Source: an uncultured Altererythrobacter sp.
Lineage (GTDB): Bacteria > Pseudomonadota > Alphaproteobacteria > Sphingomonadales > Sphingomonadaceae
Length of the DNA: 5,582 nucleotides
Direction: 5' to 3'
NCBI GenBank assembly: GCA_938009055.1
Contig: CALLIO010000254.1
Coordinates: 1-5,582, forward strand
Part shown: piece by piece, positions 1-5,024 of the stretch
How positions within the stretch are numbered: position 1 is the stretch's first letter
Layout of the letters: each line of letters begins with the position of its first letter
Position numbers and translations under genes: made by a program
Notes under the pieces: generated by a model
What the model saw: the letters and a program-made list of their open reading frames with translations, nothing else
What the model was told of the DNA's origin: nothing
The model's database searches: none

Positions 1-234
1 CTGTGCGAATTCGGTGACCGAACCGCCATTGGCCATGGCTGTGCCGCCCGCTGCCTCGATCTCTTCGACCACTTGGGCTGCGGCATCGGACGAGCCCGTG
101 CCATCGCGCGAACCGCCCAGATCGTTGACGACGACTTTCGCGCCGCGCTTGGCCAGCTCCAGCGCATAGGCTTTGCCCAAACCGCCGCCGGCACCGGTGA
201 CGATGGCGACCTTATCTTTGAAATCGATGCTCAT
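1..234 (-). CDS. SDR family NAD(P)-dependent oxidoreductase, N-terminal part (cut by window edge)
   Basis: This is the first 78 codons of a short-chain dehydrogenase/reductase; the rest lies beyond position 1. Seen: the Rossmann cofactor motif TGAGGGLG at residues 13-20, followed by strand 2 ending VVVNDLGG, with D38 where NAD-preferring SDRs bind the adenosine ribose. The stretch GGSRDGTGSSDAA (residues 40-52) resembles the (3R)-hydroxyacyl-CoA dehydrogenase domain of peroxisomal-type multifunctional enzymes and their bacterial single-domain relatives. A role in acyl-CoA or beta-oxidation-type metabolism is therefore possible but inferred. The catalytic Ser-Tyr-Lys lies outside the window. 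The ATG at 234-232 is preceded by GGAGAG (246-241 on the minus strand) with a 6-nt spacer, which fixes the start. The gene lies 149 nt downstream of gph on the same strand. SDR assignment is firm; the substrate is unknown. Confidence 0.9.
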   Translation of the reverse strand, partial: MSIDFKDKVAIVTGAGGGLGKAYALELAKRGAKVVVNDLGGSRDGTGSSDAAAQVVEEIEAAGGTAMANGGSVTEFAQ

Positions 235-383
235 GAAAATCTCTCCGATTGAATGAATTTTTCAAGGGGGAACGCTTTACGCGCCCGTAAACTCAAAATT
301 GCCTGCGTGCGGTGGCATTTTTGCCGGCCTCTTGCAACAGGTGAAAAAGCAAAGGCACGATGCCGTAACGGCAAAGTCGCGGG
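235..383. other. Intergenic region between gph and the SDR gene
   Basis: This 149-nt spacer lies between two minus-strand genes. It holds the Shine-Dalgarno of the SDR gene (241-246), two short GGCA/TGCC hairpins (314-325 and 354-364) and a perfect TGCCGT/ACGGCA palindrome (361-373) just past the gph stop. A promoter for the SDR gene may be here, but I see no convincing -35/-10 pair and no small ORF with a ribosome binding site. Confidence 0.5.
344..373 (-). terminator. Possible weak terminator after gph
   Basis: Reading the minus strand just after the gph stop, the palindrome at 373-361 is followed by GGCA-TCG-TGCC (364-354) and then a T-rich stretch (353-344, TTTGCTTTTT). The stem has only 4 bp and the T run is interrupted, so it would be a weak intrinsic terminator at best. 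The hairpin letters are seen; the function is inferred. Confidence 0.3.
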
Positions 384-1067
384 TTAAAGCGCCTCGAGCA
401 CGGGAATAAGCTGATCGAGCGAATCGATCACCGCAGTCGCGCCCAATTCATGCGCTGGCTTGTCGCCATAACCATAAGTGACCGCGACCGATGGAACGCT
501 GGCAGAGCGCGCTGCATTAATGTCGTAACTGGAATCGCCGATGAAGACGAAGGAGCCGCCGCCGCAGATTTCGCGCGCCTTAATCAGCGGGTCGGGATGA
601 GGCTTAGCGAGGTATTGGCCATCCTCACCCTTGCCGAGCGAATTGCCGCCGATCACGTCTTCGAAATAATGGATGAGGTCGAGCTGGGTGAGAACATTGC
701 GGGCAAACTCTTCAAACTTGTTGGTGACCACTACCAGCTTTACGCCGCGCGCTTTCAGCTCATCCAGCACTTTGACGGCATGGGGGTAGGGCTGGGAGTA
801 GACCGCATTATGCTCAGAATAATAGGCGAGCATGGCCTTATAGAGCGTCTTGAACTCGTCGTTCGGCAAGCCCCCTTGCGCATCGACGGCTTGCGAAAGC
901 ATGATCTTCGCCCCGCCGCCGATCAAATCTTTCGAGCTTTCAATCGAAACCCGCTCGAACCCGCCAAGCTCCAGCGCGTGGTTCACCGCCTCACCCAGAT
1001 CGCGAAACGTATCGAGCAGCGTGCCATCAAGGTCGAAACCGACCGCATCAAAGGGAAATTGTGTCAT
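384..1067 (-). CDS. gph: Phosphoglycolate phosphatase (HAD superfamily)
   Basis: Gph hydrolyses 2-phosphoglycolate to glycolate in the cytoplasm, clearing a toxic by-product of DNA repair or oxygenase side reactions. The product is 227 aa, normal for the family. All four HAD motifs are visible: motif I FDLDGTLLD (nucleophile D12, acid/base D14), motif II VVVTNK (T115), motif III lysine K155 in AKPHPDP, and motif IV GDSSYD (D178 and D182, Mg2+ binding). Residues about 20-90 form the alpha-helical cap. The frame stays open upstream to 1397, but that part is antisense to glmU and has no family resemblance; the HAD fold begins right after MTQFPFDAVG, so the ATG at 1067-1065 is chosen. No good Shine-Dalgarno precedes it, which is the weak point of the start call. 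It is divergent from glmU. Other HAD phosphatases of this subfamily look alike, so substrate specificity is by resemblance only. Confidence 0.9.
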   Translation of the reverse strand: MTQFPFDAVGFDLDGTLLDTFRDLGEAVNHALELGGFERVSIESSKDLIGGGAKIMLSQAVDAQGGLPNDEFKTLYKAMLAYYSEHNAVYSQPYPHAVKVLDELKARGVKLVVVTNKFEEFARNVLTQLDLIHYFEDVIGGNSLGKGEDGQYLAKPHPDPLIKAREICGGGSFVFIGDSSYDINAARSASVPSVAVTYGYGDKPAHELGATAVIDSLDQLIPVLEAL

Positions 1068-1103
1068 ATTATGCAAAGCGGTGGCCCAAGCTTCTTCAAA
1101 CCG

Positions 1104-1132
1104 CAAGGATTTGCTGCCAAAGGGGCGGTCAA
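1104..1132 (-). promoter_or_regulatory. Candidate promoter for gph
   Basis: In the 78-nt gap between divergent gph and glmU, the minus strand has TTGACC (1132-1127), a good sigma70-type -35 match. The -10 region 15-17 nt downstream (AATCCT or TCCTTG) is poor. The placement would give a leader of roughly 30 nt for gph. The -35 letters are seen; promoter function is a weak inference. Confidence 0.25.
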
Positions 1133-1134
1133 GT

Positions 1135-1140
1135 AGAGGA
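1135..1140 (+). promoter_or_regulatory. Ribosome binding site of glmU
   Basis: AGAGGA sits 5 nt before the ATG at 1146. It decides between that ATG and the one at 1141, which is out of frame and hits a stop two codons later. Confidence 0.7.
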
Positions 1141-1145
1141 ATGAT

Positions 1146-2519
1146 ATGACTGATTTTGCCGCCATCGTCCTTGCTGCGGGCAAGGGCACACGAATGAAGA
1201 GCGATACGCATAAGGTGCTCCACCCGATTGCTGGCCGCGCGATGATTGACCATCTGCTTGCCGCAGTGGACGAGCTTGAGCCGCAAGAGCGCGTGGTTGT
1301 CGTGGGCGCCGGGCGCGAACAATTGGAAGCAGCGCTGGGTGATCGGGCGAAGACTTGCTTGCAGGAACCGCAATTGGGCACGGGCCATGCGGTGCAAATG
1401 GCTGAAGATGCTCTATCCAGCTTTAGCGGCGATGTGCTGATCCTCTATGGTGATGTGCCCTTTGTGCGGGCCGACACTATGCGCGCGATGATCGAGCGGT
1501 TGAACGCTGATGATGCGCCCGCTGTCGTGGTGCTGGGCTTTGAGCCAGACGATGCGCTGCAATATGGCCGCGTGATTGCTGACGATAGCGGTGCGATCAG
1601 CAAGATGGTCGAATTTAAGGATGCGATCGAGGCAGAGCGTGCGTGCCGTATCTGCAATTCGGGTCTGATGGCAGCGAAGTCGGATGATCTGTTCAAACTG
1701 CTTGCGCGCGTTGAAAATGACAATGCGCAGGCAGAATATTACCTCCCCGATATCGTCAATATTGCGATTGCTGACGGGCGCACCTGCGCAGTGGTGATTA
1801 CTGACAATCCTGACGAGGTCGCCGGTATCAATTCACGCGCTGAATTGGCTGAGGCTGAAGGGCGCTGGCAGGCCGAACGCCGGCTTCAGGCGATGGCTGA
1901 TGGCGCAACGCTGAAAGCGCCCGACACGGTCTATTTCAGCTGGGATACGACGCTTGGGCGCGATGTGACGGTCGAGCCGCATGTCGTCTTTGGCCCCAGC
2001 GTAAGCGTGGCCGATGGCGTCCATATCAAGAGCTTCACCCATCTGGAGGGCGCAATATTGGCGCGCGGCGTGCAGGCAGGGCCGTTTGCGCGGCTTCGCC
2101 CTGGTGCTGTGCTGGAAGAAGACGCCTTCATCGGCAATTTCGTCGAGATGAAAAAGGCTGTGCTGGGCAAAGGCGCGAAGGCCAGCCATCTATCCTACAT
2201 TGGCGATGCGACCGTGGGCGCGGCGGCGAATATCGGCGCTGGCACCATCACGTGCAATTATGATGGCTATTTCAAATATCAAACCGTGATTGGCGAGCGT
2301 GCCTTCATCGGATCGAACAGCGCTCTAGTGGCGCCTGTAAATATCGGAGCGGACGCGATTGTCGCTGCCGGATCAACCGTCAGCCGCGATGTGGGGGCTG
2401 GCGAATTGCGCATGGTGCGTGCCGAACAATTGGTGAAGCAGGGCTGGGCCGACCGGTTCCATGACACGATGAAAAAGAAGAAGGCTGCAAAAAAGGATGG
2501 AGCCAAAAAGAAAAGTTAG
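1146..2519 (+). CDS. glmU: Bifunctional GlmU: GlcN-1-P acetyltransferase / GlcNAc-1-P uridyltransferase
   Basis: GlmU catalyses the last two cytoplasmic steps to UDP-GlcNAc, the precursor of peptidoglycan and lipopolysaccharide. The 457-aa product has the full two-domain layout. The uridyltransferase domain (about 1-230) shows LAAGKGTRMKS (9-19), K23, QLGTGHA (76-82), YGDVP with metal-binding D103, YGR (140-142), E156, N171 and N229. A linker helix (about 231-252) leads into the left-handed beta-helix acetyltransferase domain (about 253-440), with hexapeptide repeats, the likely catalytic H348 in KASHLSYIGD, and the NYDG motif (371-374). The C-terminus ends in a lysine-rich tail, KKKKAAKKDGAKKKS (443-457), 9 of 15 residues Lys, containing an A AAA AAG heptamer at 2489-2495. 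The start is fixed by AGAGGA at 1135-1140. It is divergent from gph, and a lipoprotein gene starts 1 nt after the stop. Identification is firm; catalytic residues are by analogy with E. coli GlmU. Confidence 0.98.
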   Translation: MTDFAAIVLAAGKGTRMKSDTHKVLHPIAGRAMIDHLLAAVDELEPQERVVVVGAGREQLEAALGDRAKTCLQEPQLGTGHAVQMAEDALSSFSGDVLILYGDVPFVRADTMRAMIERLNADDAPAVVVLGFEPDDALQYGRVIADDSGAISKMVEFKDAIEAERACRICNSGLMAAKSDDLFKLLARVENDNAQAEYYLPDIVNIAIADGRTCAVVITDNPDEVAGINSRAELAEAEGRWQAERRLQAMADGATLKAPDTVYFSWDTTLGRDVTVEPHVVFGPSVSVADGVHIKSFTHLEGAILARGVQAGPFARLRPGAVLEEDAFIGNFVEMKKAVLGKGAKASHLSYIGDATVGAAANIGAGTITCNYDGYFKYQTVIGERAFIGSNSALVAPVNIGADAIVAAGSTVSRDVGAGELRMVRAEQLVKQGWADRFHDTMKKKKAAKKDGAKKKS

Positions 2520-2520
2520 A

Positions 2521-3144
2521 ATGGCGGGTTTGGGACACAGGCTGAGCGCGACGCTACTTCCGGCATTGTTGCTGGTGGGCTGCGATGTCTATCACGATCC
2601 CCCAGCGCCGCCATCTGAAGACCCTGCAAAGCCTGAATTGGCCTCTGCGGATGCGCTTGATCTTGGCTTGAGCGCGGCAACAAGCAGTCCGGCATACTCT
2701 CAACGCAAAATACAGGTCGCCTGCGGAAGTGACGAAGAGACCATCTTCTCGTGCAAGACGGACGCGGGCAAAACCATCGCGGTTTGCGCGTCTGAAAAGA
2801 GCGTCCAGTATCGCTATGGTAAGGATACAGCTGCGATCGTGCTTACCGCGACCGAATGGGCCAGTGTCCCTTATTCTGGTGGAGGCGAAGGGCAGATCCG
2901 CTTCACCAATGGCGATACCGATTACATCGTGTTCAGCCGGATGATCCGAACCCATTTCAAAGAGGGCGAACCCAACTATCCCGCGATCAGCGACGGCGTG
3001 ATTGTGATGCGCGATGATGAAGTGTTGCGATTGCTTGAGTGCGAGGGCGGGCAGGCGGAAAAGCCGCTCGATTTCAATATCGCTGATGCAAGGCTCGCAA
3101 GATTAAATGAGCTCTTCACCGAAGAAACGGGCAGGGCGGATTGA
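2521..3144 (+). CDS. Small lipoprotein of an uncharacterised family
   Basis: From the ATG at 2521 the product is 207 aa. It begins with a short signal peptide, a hydrophobic core LLPALLLVG and a lipobox LVGC, giving a lipidated Cys at C21. A Pro/Ala-rich linker follows (about 22-60), then a conserved-looking domain with CGSDEETIFSC (68-78) and KTIAVCAS (84-91), followed by VQYRYG. This pattern resembles an uncharacterised proteobacterial domain I have seen in hypothetical proteins; its function is not known to me. Four domain cysteines (C68, C78, C89, C174) could form two disulfides, fitting a periplasmic location. Asp at +2 after the lipidated Cys would mean inner-membrane retention by the E. 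coli Lol rule, but that rule is uncertain in alphaproteobacteria. An upstream in-frame ATG at 2497 would overlap glmU by 23 nt and add a KRKVR stretch; AAGG at 2481-2484 could serve it. I prefer 2521 because the extension reads through the A-rich glmU tail. Co-transcription with glmU is likely. Confidence 0.75.
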   Translation: MAGLGHRLSATLLPALLLVGCDVYHDPPAPPSEDPAKPELASADALDLGLSAATSSPAYSQRKIQVACGSDEETIFSCKTDAGKTIAVCASEKSVQYRYGKDTAAIVLTATEWASVPYSGGGEGQIRFTNGDTDYIVFSRMIRTHFKEGEPNYPAISDGVIVMRDDEVLRLLECEGGQAEKPLDFNIADARLARLNELFTEETGRAD

Positions 3145-3199
3145 TCCTCTTGAGTTTGGCCAGAGGGTGTTTCCCGCTCGCACCAACAGCGCGCAGCCG

Positions 3200-3469
3200 A
3201 TGAGCGACTTGCCCGAAAAATGCTGGCTATGCGGGCGCGGGTTTGAAACGCGAATACAGTGGCATCACGCGGTGCCCAAATCGAAGAAGGGGCGCACCAC
3301 GGTGCCGGTCCATCCGATCTGTCACAAGGCGATCCACAAGACCTTCACCAATGCTGAGCTGGCCCGCTTTGGCGAGGATAAAGCACGGCTACTGGCGGAT
3401 GAGGGGATTGCCAAATTCGTATCCTGGGTGGCGACTAAGCCGCCCGACTTCCACGCCAAGACCCGTTAA
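3200..3469 (+). CDS. Small HNH-type (zinc-finger nuclease-like) protein
   Basis: The product is 89 aa from the ATG at 3200 and is almost wholly one HNH-like domain. Seen: CWLC (C8, C11), WHHAVPKS (H22, H23), then VHPICHKAIH (H38, C41, H42, H46). The tail runs TFTNAELARFGED and ends in WVATKPPDFHAKTR. C8, C11, C41 and either H42 or H46 are plausible zinc ligands, and H22/H23 would be the first catalytic His of a beta-beta-alpha-metal site. The Asn expected before the second knuckle in classical HNH nucleases appears to be His (H38). Small proteins of this type are common in Sphingomonadales and are annotated HNH endonuclease; I know of no demonstrated function. The frame stays open upstream to an ATG at 3107, which would overlap the lipoprotein gene by 38 nt. 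I chose 3200 because the domain starts just after it, though no Shine-Dalgarno is clear at either site. It lies 55 nt downstream of the lipoprotein gene. Confidence 0.8.
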   Translation: MSDLPEKCWLCGRGFETRIQWHHAVPKSKKGRTTVPVHPICHKAIHKTFTNAELARFGEDKARLLADEGIAKFVSWVATKPPDFHAKTR

Positions 3470-3540
3470 GGCGCATTGTCCGTTTTATGCATCCGAAAGC
3501 CATTGCAAACCGTAATTCCTTACAAGGAGCAGTCTGTCCC
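3470..3540. other. Gap before the SOUL gene
   Basis: These 71 nt contain the SOUL-gene ribosome binding site (3524-3529). TTG-type -35 candidates at 3476 and 3503 lack a matching -10, and no terminator hairpin is visible after the HNH gene, so read-through from the upstream genes is possible. Confidence 0.4.
3524..3529 (+). promoter_or_regulatory. Ribosome binding site of the SOUL gene
   Basis: AAGGAG lies 11 nt before the ATG at 3541, at the long end of normal spacing. It supports 3541 over the in-frame ATG at 3487, which would put 18 non-signal-like residues ahead of a good signal peptide. Confidence 0.7.
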
Positions 3541-4245
3541 ATGAAAAGATTTTTGACCCTTGCAACTGCAGCTGTGGGATTGGCTGCGGCCGCTGCAACC
3601 ATTTCTCATGCGCAAACTCCGACTCAATCTCCGGCCCAATCACGCGATTCGATCGAAGAACCAGCGCATGAAATCATCGCGCGAGGCGAGGGCTTCGAAC
3701 TGCGCGACTATCAACCCATGATTGTTGCTGAGGTTAGCATTGAGGGCGAGCGCCGCAGAGCCACTTCGGCAGGGTTTCGCCGGCTCGCAGCCTATATCTT
3801 CGCGCAAGATCGCCCGCTAGCGGGTGAGCGCCAGGATCAAGGCGAGAAAATCGCGATGACGTCGCCCGTTCTGCAAGATCAGAAGATAGCGATGACTGCA
3901 CCGGTTTTGCAAGATAGCCCAGCGGATGCCGCGAGCTCCGTATGGCGAACCCGGTTCGTTATGCCTGCAAGCTATACAATGGAAAGCTTGCCCACGCCGC
4001 CCAAGGATATCACGCTTACTGAAATTCCCGCGCGCCGGATGGCGGCTGTGCTGTTCAATGGCTATGGCGAGCGGGATGATCTGGCGCTTATGGAATCGAT
4101 GTTGCGCGGCTGGATCAAGGAACAGGGCTACACCGTTTCAGGCGAGGTAGAATACGCATTTTATGATGGGCCATGGGTATCTGGCCCCTTTCGCCGCAAT
4201 GAAGTGATGCTGCCTGTGGAAGAGGCTCTAAGCACTGATCCCTGA
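3541..4245 (+). CDS. Exported SOUL-family heme-binding-like protein
   Basis: The 234-aa product starts with a Sec signal peptide: MKR, a hydrophobic Ala-rich core to about residue 20, and a signal peptidase I site SHA|Q at 24/25. The mature protein is therefore periplasmic or secreted. After a Thr/Ser/Gln/Pro-rich linker (25-37), a SOUL/HEBP domain spans about 39-230. It shows YEVR-like FELRDYQP (52-59), GFRRLAAYIF (78-87), the hallmark IAMT(S/A)PV, WRTRFVMPASYTMESLP (135-151), and a final VSGPFRRNEVML. The hallmark occurs twice in tandem, KIAMTSPVLQD (103-113) and KIAMTAPVLQD (115-125). Eukaryotic SOUL/p22HBP proteins bind heme or tetrapyrroles, but the heme-ligand His of mouse SOUL is not conserved across the family and no function is established for bacterial members. 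Heme binding here is inference. The neighbours give no pathway hint. Confidence 0.9.
   Translation: MKRFLTLATAAVGLAAAAATISHAQTPTQSPAQSRDSIEEPAHEIIARGEGFELRDYQPMIVAEVSIEGERRRATSAGFRRLAAYIFAQDRPLAGERQDQGEKIAMTSPVLQDQKIAMTAPVLQDSPADAASSVWRTRFVMPASYTMESLPTPPKDITLTEIPARRMAAVLFNGYGERDDLALMESMLRGWIKEQGYTVSGEVEYAFYDGPWVSGPFRRNEVMLPVEEALSTDP
3847..3915 (+). repeat. Tandem repeat of the IAMTxPV motif inside the SOUL gene
   Basis: Two units, 3847-3879 and 3883-3915, encode KIAMTSPVLQD and KIAMTAPVLQD at a 36-nt period. Ten of 11 residues match, but I count 7 differences in 33 nt, nearly all synonymous. The protein repeat has therefore been kept under selection rather than arising from a recent DNA slip. 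Confidence 0.9.
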
Positions 4246-4283
4246 CCCATCCGATCTTTGAAACATCTCTTTACACACAGTGG

Positions 4284-4298
4284 TTTAGAGCCATTAAC
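4284..4298. promoter_or_regulatory. Possible CtrA-like site upstream of the PilZ-like gene
   Basis: TTTA-N6-TTAAC lies 56 nt before the ATG at 4355. The alphaproteobacterial CtrA consensus is TTAA-N7-TTAA(C), so this has one base and one spacing deviation. A weak TTTACA -35-like element lies at 4270-4275, but no good -10 follows. Speculative. Confidence 0.15.
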
Positions 4299-4343
4299 TT
4301 ATCCCGCTCTATCGCAAGCTCAACACCTAAGATGTGAGTAACG

Positions 4344-4349
4344 AAAGAG
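4344..4349 (+). promoter_or_regulatory. Ribosome binding site of the PilZ-like gene
   Basis: AAAGAG, 5 nt before the ATG at 4355, supports that start over the in-frame GTG at 4334, which has no purine-rich site in front. Confidence 0.5.
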
Positions 4350-4354
4350 ACGCG

Positions 4355-4684
4355 ATGACCAAGGCTGAAACAACAAAAAACGACAAAGCGCGCGGCCTTC
4401 AGATTTTTGCACAAGGTCGCTTCTGGCCTGTTGGACTGGTCGAAATTTCCATGTTTCAAGCGAGCGTCCTCGTGCCGGACGTCATGGCGCCAAGACAGTA
4501 TGACCGGGTCGCGCTTAAAGTGGGCGATATGCCGAGTTTCCCAGCGCTCGTGCAATCGGTCGACGGTGATCTGGTGGAGCTGGAGTTTTTAGCGACCGCC
4601 CATCCTGAGATTCTCGCCAGTTTGAACGGCAAGGAAGCGAGCGCGCGCCGCCGCAATCCTTTGCGCGGATTGATTGCCGCCTGA
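4355..4684 (+). CDS. Small PilZ-like domain protein (degenerate c-di-GMP site)
   Basis: The 109-aa product has a charged N-terminus (1-13), a beta-rich core (about 14-80) and a basic tail with RRRNPLRG (98-105). The strand pattern FWPVGLVEISMFQASVLVPD, then YDRVALKVGD, then PALVQSVDGDLVELEF (63-78), follows the order of a PilZ beta-barrel: a first strand with the (D/N)xSxxG turn, a ligand-gating strand, and a final strand ending VEF-like. The canonical residues are not intact. The turn reads EISMFQ (30-35), with Glu for Asp and Gln for Gly, and I see no RxxxR before it. If PilZ, it probably does not bind c-di-GMP in the usual way. Assignment to PilZ is by pattern only; an unrelated small beta protein is possible. 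It is the last plus-strand gene before the hairpin at 4697 and the convergent atp operon. Confidence 0.7.
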   Translation: MTKAETTKNDKARGLQIFAQGRFWPVGLVEISMFQASVLVPDVMAPRQYDRVALKVGDMPSFPALVQSVDGDLVELEFLATAHPEILASLNGKEASARRRNPLRGLIAA

Positions 4685-4696
4685 CAACACGCACAA

Positions 4697-4732
4697 AAAA
4701 GGGCGGCCCGCTGTTACGCTGCCGCCCCTTTT
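4697..4732. terminator. Bidirectional intrinsic terminator between the PilZ-like gene and atpC
   Basis: GGGCGGC (4701-4707) pairs with GCCGCCC (4721-4727) around a 13-nt loop. One C (4728) is unpaired, and AAAA (4697-4700) can extend the stem with TTTT (4729-4732). Read on the plus strand the hairpin ends in four T. Read on the minus strand, where it closes the atp operon, it ends in six T (4700-4695), so it looks stronger for atpC. It lies 12 nt past one stop codon and 23 nt past the other, as expected between convergent genes. Confidence 0.85.
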
Positions 4733-4755
4733 AAAGTGCCTTGGATTAGCGCGGC

Positions 4756-5019
4756 TTAGGCGCCCTCTTCCACATGCTCGGCCAATACGGTGAGGCCATT
4801 GTCGCCCACCTCGGCGAAGCCGCCCTTGATCTCGATTGTTTCGGGCGTTGCGCCTTCGCTCTTGAAGATCTGCACCGCGCCATCGCGAATGGTCGACATG
4901 AAAGGCGCATGGCCTTCGAGCACGCCGAATTCGCCTTCAGCGCCGGGCACGACGACCATATGGACGTCTTCGGAGCGGACCTGCTTGGCAGGCGTTACGA
5001 GTTCAAAGTGAAGTGGCAT
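4756..5019 (-). CDS. atpC: ATP synthase F1 epsilon subunit, short form
   Basis: Epsilon is part of the rotating central stalk of F1Fo ATP synthase, sitting on gamma at the c-ring on the cytoplasmic side. The 87-aa product matches the N-terminal beta-sandwich domain: MPLHFELVTPAKQV, GAEGEFGVLEGHAPFMSTI (26-44), and KGGFAEVGDNGLTVLAEHVEE (65-85). It ends where the C-terminal helical hairpin would begin; E. coli epsilon is about 139 aa. The stop is followed by a normal terminator, so this is the natural end rather than a break. Short epsilon subunits occur in Sphingomonadales and other alphaproteobacteria, where inhibition of ATP hydrolysis is attributed to a separate zeta subunit. The start is 5 nt after the atpD stop in the conserved atpD-atpC order. 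Ribosomes probably arrive from atpD, with GAGGA overlapping the atpD 3' end. Confidence 0.96.
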   Translation of the reverse strand: MPLHFELVTPAKQVRSEDVHMVVVPGAEGEFGVLEGHAPFMSTIRDGAVQIFKSEGATPETIEIKGGFAEVGDNGLTVLAEHVEEGA

Positions 5020-5024
5020 ATGCC

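Noticed and set aside
450..1136. Long plus-strand open frame (228 codons) antisense to gph
   Set aside because: It lies opposite a clear HAD phosphatase gene with all four motifs. The antisense product has no recognisable domain and no ribosome binding site; it is a codon-bias shadow.
1111..1139. Possible plus-strand promoter TTGCTG-N17-TAGAGG for glmU
   Set aside because: The -10 overlaps the ribosome binding site, so transcription would start at the ATG, and the -10 matches only 3 of 6 consensus bases.
1068..1397. N-terminal extension of gph overlapping glmU
   Set aside because: The extra 110 residues are antisense to the conserved GlmU N-terminus and do not resemble HAD proteins; the HAD fold begins at the ATG at 1067.
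1833..2189. Minus-strand open frame inside glmU
   Set aside because: Shadow of the beta-helix coding region, with no homology pattern or start signal.
2489..2541. Frameshift fusion of GlmU to the lipoprotein
   Set aside because: A -1 slip at the heptamer leads to the third frame and an early stop, not to the lipoprotein frame, and the lipoprotein has its own signal peptide.
4168..4187. GGGCCA/TGGCCC inverted repeat with an 8-nt loop
   Set aside because: It lies inside the SOUL coding region, encodes conserved-looking residues and has no T tract; likely incidental.
3107..4684. HNH, SOUL and PilZ-like genes as a defence or signalling island
   Set aside because: No partner genes typical of restriction, toxin-antitoxin or phage defence are present, composition matches the housekeeping neighbours, and the three proteins share no evident pathway.
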